Part shown: in pieces, positions 14,923-18,955 of the stretch | Position numbering within the stretch: the first letter of the stretch is position 1 | Layout: each line of letters opens with the position of its first letter | Origin: Cryomorphaceae bacterium | GTDB taxonomy: Bacteria > Bacteroidota > Bacteroidia > Flavobacteriales > Schleiferiaceae | Length of the DNA: 18,955 bases | Direction of reading: 5' to 3' | Assembly: GCA_022565745.1 (NCBI GenBank) | Contig: JAIUMB010000027.1 | Coordinates: forward strand, 1-18,955 | Program-made: the position numbers and the translations under genes | Notes under the pieces: model-generated | Seen by the model: the letters and a program-made list of their open reading frames with translations, nothing else | The model's database searches: none | What the model was told of the DNA's origin: nothing

Positions 14923-15942
14923 TCACATTTGCCAACGGGCCTGACTGCTTTCTTGCATATCTCCAATTTCACCGGCTTCGAGTTTGAGTTGACCAGAAAT
15001 ACCAATCATCGCCCCATTGTCTGTGCAGTAGGCAAAAGGAGGAATGTAGGTGCTCCATCCTTTTGTGTGCGCCCGTGCCTCGAGTGCTGTTCGCAAGCCA
15101 CTATTGGCCGACACACCGCCGGCAATGGCAATGTGATTGATGTTGGTTTGTGTGGCCGCCTTCTCTAGTTTTTTCATCAGCACCTCAATAATGGTAGATT
15201 GAATGGATGCCGCTAAGTCGTGTTTGTTGTTTTTAATAAAATCAGCATCGGCTTTTACCCCCTTTTGCACCGTATACAAAAAACTGGTTTTTAAACCGGA
15301 GAAACTAAAATTCAGACCTTCGATTTTTGGTTTGCCAAAGGTAAACGCCTTGGGGTTGCCTTCTTTGGCCAATTGATCGATAATGGGTCCGCCGGGATAG
15401 GGCAGTCCCATTACCTTAGCGGCTTTGTCAAAAGCCTCGCCGGCGGCGTCATCCAGTGTTTCCCCCAAGAGTTCAAAGTTGCGGGCACTGTTCACGCGAA
15501 CAATTTGGGTATGACCCCCGGATACGGTAAGGCACAAAAAGGGGAAAGGGGGATTGGGAAATCCTTCGCCTTCTATCAAATGGGCGAGAATGTGCGCTTC
15601 CATGTGGTGAACACCAATGATGGGAATGTTCAGACTTTGAGCCAAGCTCTTGGCAAATGAGCCACCAACCAACAAAGACCCCAGTAATCCGGGCCCTCTG
15701 GTGTAAGCAATGCCGTTTAATTCTGAGGCGGTAATACCCGCTTTTTTCAGGGCGGTATCCACCACCGGTACAATGTTTTGTTGGTGTGCGCGTGAAGCCA
15801 ACTCGGGCACTACACCGCCATAAATTTCGTGGACAGATTGATTGGCGGTGACGTTAGACAGCACTTTTTTGCCTTTTAAAACTGCTGCCGAGGTGTCGTC
15901 GCATGACGATTCAATGCCTAGAATGTACTTTTGTCCTGCCAT
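14923..15942 (-). CDS. tsaD: tRNA N6-adenosine threonylcarbamoyltransferase TsaD
   Basis: TsaD transfers the threonylcarbamoyl group from TC-AMP to A37 of ANN-decoding tRNAs (t6A), working in bacteria with TsaB and TsaE; neither partner is in this window. From the chosen ATG at 15942 it has 339 residues. It shows the ASKHA-fold start YILGIESSCDDTSAAV (6-21), YGGVVPELASRAH (41-53), RGPGLLGSLLVG (82-93), the metal-binding GVHHMEAH segment (110-117, His113 and His117), SGGHTQ (141-146), PGGP (183-186), IAGGVSANSGLR (273-284) and CTDNGAMI (306-313) with metal ligand Asp308. An in-frame ATG at 15978 would add 12 atypical residues upstream and overlaps the promoter-like box at 15947-15954, so 15942 is preferred. 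It is transcribed divergently from the TamB-like gene, with 68 bp between starts. Confidence 0.97.
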   Translation of the reverse strand: MAGQKYILGIESSCDDTSAAVLKGKKVLSNVTANQSVHEIYGGVVPELASRAHQQNIVPVVDTALKKAGITASELNGIAYTRGPGLLGSLLVGGSFAKSLAQSLNIPIIGVHHMEAHILAHLIEGEGFPNPPFPFLCLTVSGGHTQIVRVNSARNFELLGETLDDAAGEAFDKAAKVMGLPYPGGPIIDQLAKEGNPKAFTFGKPKIEGLNFSFSGLKTSFLYTVQKGVKADADFIKNNKHDLAASIQSTIIEVLMKKLEKAATQTNINHIAIAGGVSANSGLRTALEARAHTKGWSTYIPPFAYCTDNGAMIGISGQLKLEAGEIGDMQESSQARWQM

Positions 15943-15946
15943 GCGG

Positions 15947-15954
15947 CAAAGATA
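15947..15954 (-). promoter_or_regulatory. Possible -7 promoter element directly before the tsaD start
   Basis: The - strand reads TATCTTTG, an exact TAnnTTTG match, ending 4 bp before the tsaD ATG at 15942. If used, transcription would start at or within a few bases of the ATG, giving a leaderless mRNA. A -33 TTTG is not evident at the usual distance. Confidence 0.4.
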
Positions 15955-16010
15955 TGCATCTTGCATGGTTTTTGACACTTGTTGGTTGTCTCAAATCCCA
16001 GTGGAATTAC

Positions 16011-18955
16011 ATGAAGCACATTCGCCTTTTTATGCGCCGTCTCTTTCGCTTTACATGGCTTAGCGTGTTGGGGTTGTTTTTGCTTTTGCTCACCACCATA
16101 TTGATTTTGCAAATTCCTGCAGTACAAACCAAATTGGCCCAGTGGGGGGCAGAGAAACTTAGCGATACATTCGGTGTTCAGGTGTCCTTGCAAACAGCCC
16201 GTGTAACCTTTCCCTTAACCCTAAAGGTAACCGGTGTTGAGCTCTTCACTGCACATGGCGATACGGTCCTCTTGTCGGACGAAGTGGCCATAGTGCCAGG
16301 AAGGTTTGCAAAAAACCACCTTCATATTAGTCGCCTTAATTTGCTTAAGCCCTATGGGAAAATGCTGAAACAACCGGGCGACTCTACAAACAATTGGCAA
16401 CAAACCATAGCTGCTTTCATTCCAGAGCAGCCCAATCCGGATATGGTGTTTGAAATAGGTGATGTAATCATCGAAAATGGCTCATTTTATAAGTACGCAA
16501 ACGTGGATAGCGTGGCATACGCCATGGAAAACGCCTTTGTTAAAATCAACGGGTTTACGTATGCCAATGGCGGTGTTGATGCGTTTTTACATCAAATGAC
16601 ATTTAACGGTATGCGTTTGGACCTGGAAGAGATGACCGGTGCTTTTATTTATCGTAAAGACCAAGGGGTAGGTTTTTCGAGGGCGGTGGTACGCACAAAC
16701 AAATCAACCGTTAAAGGCGATTTCTTTCTAAATGTTAAAGAGAATGCCGATTACAGCGAATTTGCCGAAAAGGTAGCCCTCAACCTGCGCTTTGATGAGC
16801 TGGATTTTTATTCGCAAGAGCTGAGGGCCTTTGTCAAGACGTTTCCTGAACTGGGGCACATGGTTGTGCAAGGAGAAATTACAGGGACGTTAGAGTCTCT
16901 CCGCGCCAAGGACATTCGGGTGCAGTACGAATCGGCAACAAGCTTACGGGGAGATATGCATCTCCAATATTTGACCTCGGCAGAACCTTTGCTGATGGAT
17001 GTCCGACTCAACTATATGCGGAGTAATCACCGTGAGTTTTCGACATTGATGACCATTTTAGCCAACGAAAACCTTGCTTTTGCCGCGCCTTACATCAATG
17101 TTTTTGCCTTTAGTGGTAAATTCGTGGGAACCCGCGACGTGTTTACGGCCAATGGTATACTACACACAGATGTGGGGACTTTTGAAATGGGTGTGCAGCT
17201 GGATGCCGAGGGCAAAGCTTTAGTGGATGCCGATTTTTCAGGAAAGGTGATCGGTAAACAAGTCAATGCCGGACAACTACTGGCCATTGAAGACTTGGGC
17301 AACACCAATTTTACGTTTGATGTGGTGGGAAGTGGACTTAGTCCTAAAACAGCATCTCTTAAACTTAAAGGTAAGGCATCGTCCGTTCGGTATCGGAATT
17401 ACAACGTTCAAAATGTTTCGGTTGATGGCCGAATGCGATCTTTGTTTTTCGAAGGAGAAATAGGTGTGAATGACCCCCATTTGGACTTGCATTTTGATGG
17501 GACAGCCATATTGAAACCGGGCGACATCCAGCTCAATTTTTTGTCCTCCATCAATCACGCAAACCTCTTTGCTTTGGGCTTGACCGATGTAGATAGCGTA
17601 TATAAATTACAAGCGGATGCAGTGGTGAATGTTGCGCAAACCGACAACTGGGTAGGGGAAGTGCAAATTCAAAATGCCTTTGTGGAACGCAGTCACCGTG
17701 TTTACTTTTTTCGCGATATCAATGTGGCCTCGTTTGAAATAGGCAATAAAAATGTGTTGTCGGTAAACGCCGACTTCCTCCAGGCAAGAGTGGAAGGGCA
17801 GTTCCAAATACCTCAGCTGTATCAGACGCTACACGGGGTGATTGCTAAGCAAAGCTCATTTGTTGAAGAGTATGAAGTGCCCGATGAGGTGTACTATACA
17901 GCGACATTAAAGACGGGCGATACCCGCTTGATTACCGACCTGTTTTTGCCACAGATGGAGGTGTTTAGAGATGCAGACCTTGTCTTATCTCTAGACAGCA
18001 AGCACATCGATCTCAAGGCGACGTTTCCAGGTATTAGGTTCAACGGCTATGAGGCGAGACGGTTAATCCTACAAGTCAACGCTAAGCTCAATGAAAAAAT
18101 ACCGCTGAAAGCAAAGGTGGGAGAACTTATTTCGCAACACTGGAACTGGAAGGATTTGGCAATCGATGCCGATTTCCTTCGCGACTCCCTTAATTTTGAC
18201 ATTGCATCGGGGTTTGATCAAGGTGGGGGTGGGTCTGTGCAATTGCTTGGCCTCGCCACTCAGGTCGACACCGCCGATTTTGTGATTGTCTTAGCCCCTT
18301 CCACATGGAACTTAGCCGGAGGTGAAGTGCATATTGAGCCCAACAACGCCATCCTTATTCAAAATGGAGCCATTCGCGTGGACAATTTATCACTGACTTC
18401 TGATGGTCGAAGAATGTTGGTCAACGGCAATGTTTCGGCTTCTCCTTACGAAATTCTTCGGGTGCAACTGGAGCGTTTTTCTGTGGATGCATTTAATGTG
18501 TTTCTAGAGCCAAGAGGATTTGTGCTCAATGGGGTGTTGGAAGGGGAAATGATTTTTAATTCACTGTTGGGTGAGCCGCGTTTTGCATCTGATTTGCGAA
18601 TCGATAGTTTGTATGTCAACGAGTATTGGCAAGGCGACTTTTTTCTCGATTCAGAGTGGTACATCAATGAACAGTTTATTGAACTGGACATTCATTTGGA
18701 TCGTGGACAATTGCGTACTTTAGAAGTTTCCGGGAGTTACTTTCCCGAAAGTGACACCTCAAAGTTCGACGCCTTAATCACCGCTCGACGCTTTAGGATT
18801 CGTCCATTAACGCCCTTGTTTAAGGCGTTTACAGATGATTTACGCGGGGTAGCGAGTGGTGAGATTGCGCTTCGAGGCACGCCAAAATCGCCGGCGTTTG
18901 ACGGTGTTCTGACCGTCCCAAACATGGGGTTAACCATTCCGTTTCTCAATACGCG
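16011..18955 (+). CDS. tamB: TamB/AsmA-like translocation and assembly module protein (partial, 3' end outside window)
   Basis: The frame is open from the ATG at 16011 to the window edge: 981 codons with no stop. An N-terminal signal anchor (basic MKHIRLFMRRLFR, then hydrophobic residues about 14-34) is followed by a long beta-rich periplasmic region of alternating short strands: VQVSLQTARVTFPLTLKVTGVEL near the start, repeated FxGxxxG-type strands, and late segments such as LRGVASGEIALRGTPKSPAFDG that are typical of TamB/DUF490 proteins. Such proteins form a hydrophobic groove bridging inner and outer membranes, and are linked to lipid transport or outer-membrane protein assembly. The conserved C-terminal TamB domain, if present, lies beyond the window. 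A second ATG at 16032 is possible but would trim the basic n-region. Adjacency to a divergent tsaD is, as I recall, common in Bacteroidota. An AsmA-family paralogue is the main alternative. Confidence 0.88.
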   Translation, partial: MKHIRLFMRRLFRFTWLSVLGLFLLLLTTILILQIPAVQTKLAQWGAEKLSDTFGVQVSLQTARVTFPLTLKVTGVELFTAHGDTVLLSDEVAIVPGRFAKNHLHISRLNLLKPYGKMLKQPGDSTNNWQQTIAAFIPEQPNPDMVFEIGDVIIENGSFYKYANVDSVAYAMENAFVKINGFTYANGGVDAFLHQMTFNGMRLDLEEMTGAFIYRKDQGVGFSRAVVRTNKSTVKGDFFLNVKENADYSEFAEKVALNLRFDELDFYSQELRAFVKTFPELGHMVVQGEITGTLESLRAKDIRVQYESATSLRGDMHLQYLTSAEPLLMDVRLNYMRSNHREFSTLMTILANENLAFAAPYINVFAFSGKFVGTRDVFTANGILHTDVGTFEMGVQLDAEGKALVDADFSGKVIGKQVNAGQLLAIEDLGNTNFTFDVVGSGLSPKTASLKLKGKASSVRYRNYNVQNVSVDGRMRSLFFEGEIGVNDPHLDLHFDGTAILKPGDIQLNFLSSINHANLFALGLTDVDSVYKLQADAVVNVAQTDNWVGEVQIQNAFVERSHRVYFFRDINVASFEIGNKNVLSVNADFLQARVEGQFQIPQLYQTLHGVIAKQSSFVEEYEVPDEVYYTATLKTGDTRLITDLFLPQMEVFRDADLVLSLDSKHIDLKATFPGIRFNGYEARRLILQVNAKLNEKIPLKAKVGELISQHWNWKDLAIDADFLRDSLNFDIASGFDQGGGGSVQLLGLATQVDTADFVIVLAPSTWNLAGGEVHIEPNNAILIQNGAIRVDNLSLTSDGRRMLVNGNVSASPYEILRVQLERFSVDAFNVFLEPRGFVLNGVLEGEMIFNSLLGEPRFASDLRIDSLYVNEYWQGDFFLDSEWYINEQFIELDIHLDRGQLRTLEVSGSYFPESDTSKFDALITARRFRIRPLTPLFKAFTDDLRGVASGEIALRGTPKSPAFDGVLTVPNMGLTIPFLNT

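Noticed and set aside
15918..16193. 91-residue - strand open frame across the tsaD-tamB gap
   Set aside because: It overlaps the N-termini of two well-supported divergent genes and has no domain or signal features.

Overview
The window looks like a chromosomal segment of a Bacteroidota bacterium, most likely a marine member of the Flavobacteriales (Cryomorphaceae/Schleiferiaceae-like lineages would fit, but I cannot fix the genus). The signs are a very large secreted protein with a C-terminal type IX secretion (T9SS) sorting domain, a DUF6095-type and a DUF4920-type protein, start codons preceded by A-rich rather than Shine-Dalgarno sequence, and several intergenic matches to the Bacteroidota -7 promoter element TAnnTTTG. 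No tRNA, rRNA, insertion sequence, integrase, CRISPR array or phage gene was seen.

Left part (1-5760, all + strand): the possible last codons of an upstream gene, then a low-specificity L-threonine aldolase (ltaE), mannose-1-phosphate guanylyltransferase (manC), and a 1086-residue exported protein. That protein seems to join a degenerate peptidase-MA-like domain, a PD40/TolB-like beta-propeller and a C-terminal outer-membrane beta-barrel. It is the least conventional gene here.

Centre (5761-12100): a 405-bp AT-rich leader with inverted and direct repeats and two promoter-like elements precedes a 1950-residue T9SS cargo protein. The protein carries a discoidin-like domain, two tandem copies of a [CARDB-like + right-handed beta-helix] module, then FN3-like, CARDB-like, Ig-like, a Bacteroidota-specific beta-rich domain, PKD and the T9SS sorting domain. 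The two modules are a roughly 1.74-kb internal duplication. A strong hairpin that can terminate from both sides closes the gene against the convergent block.

Right part (12102-15942, all - strand): in transcription order tsaD (tRNA t6A), a DUF4920 lipoprotein, a small cytochrome c'-like lipoprotein, mnmD (tRNA mnm5s2U34 methyltransferase, TTG start overlapping the upstream stop), murQ (N-acetylmuramic acid 6-phosphate etherase) and a two-helix DUF6095-type membrane protein. Tight spacing and stop/start overlaps indicate at least two translationally coupled pairs. Divergent from tsaD, and running off the right edge, is a TamB/AsmA-like protein with an N-terminal signal anchor.

Most genes are housekeeping (tRNA modification, cell-wall recycling, sugar-nucleotide supply, envelope assembly). 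I found no convincing new multi-gene system. The best leads are the pseudo-peptidase/propeller/barrel protein, the duplicated beta-helix module with strongly conserved patches, the paired DUF4920 and cytochrome c'-like lipoproteins, and a probably leaderless tsaD mRNA.
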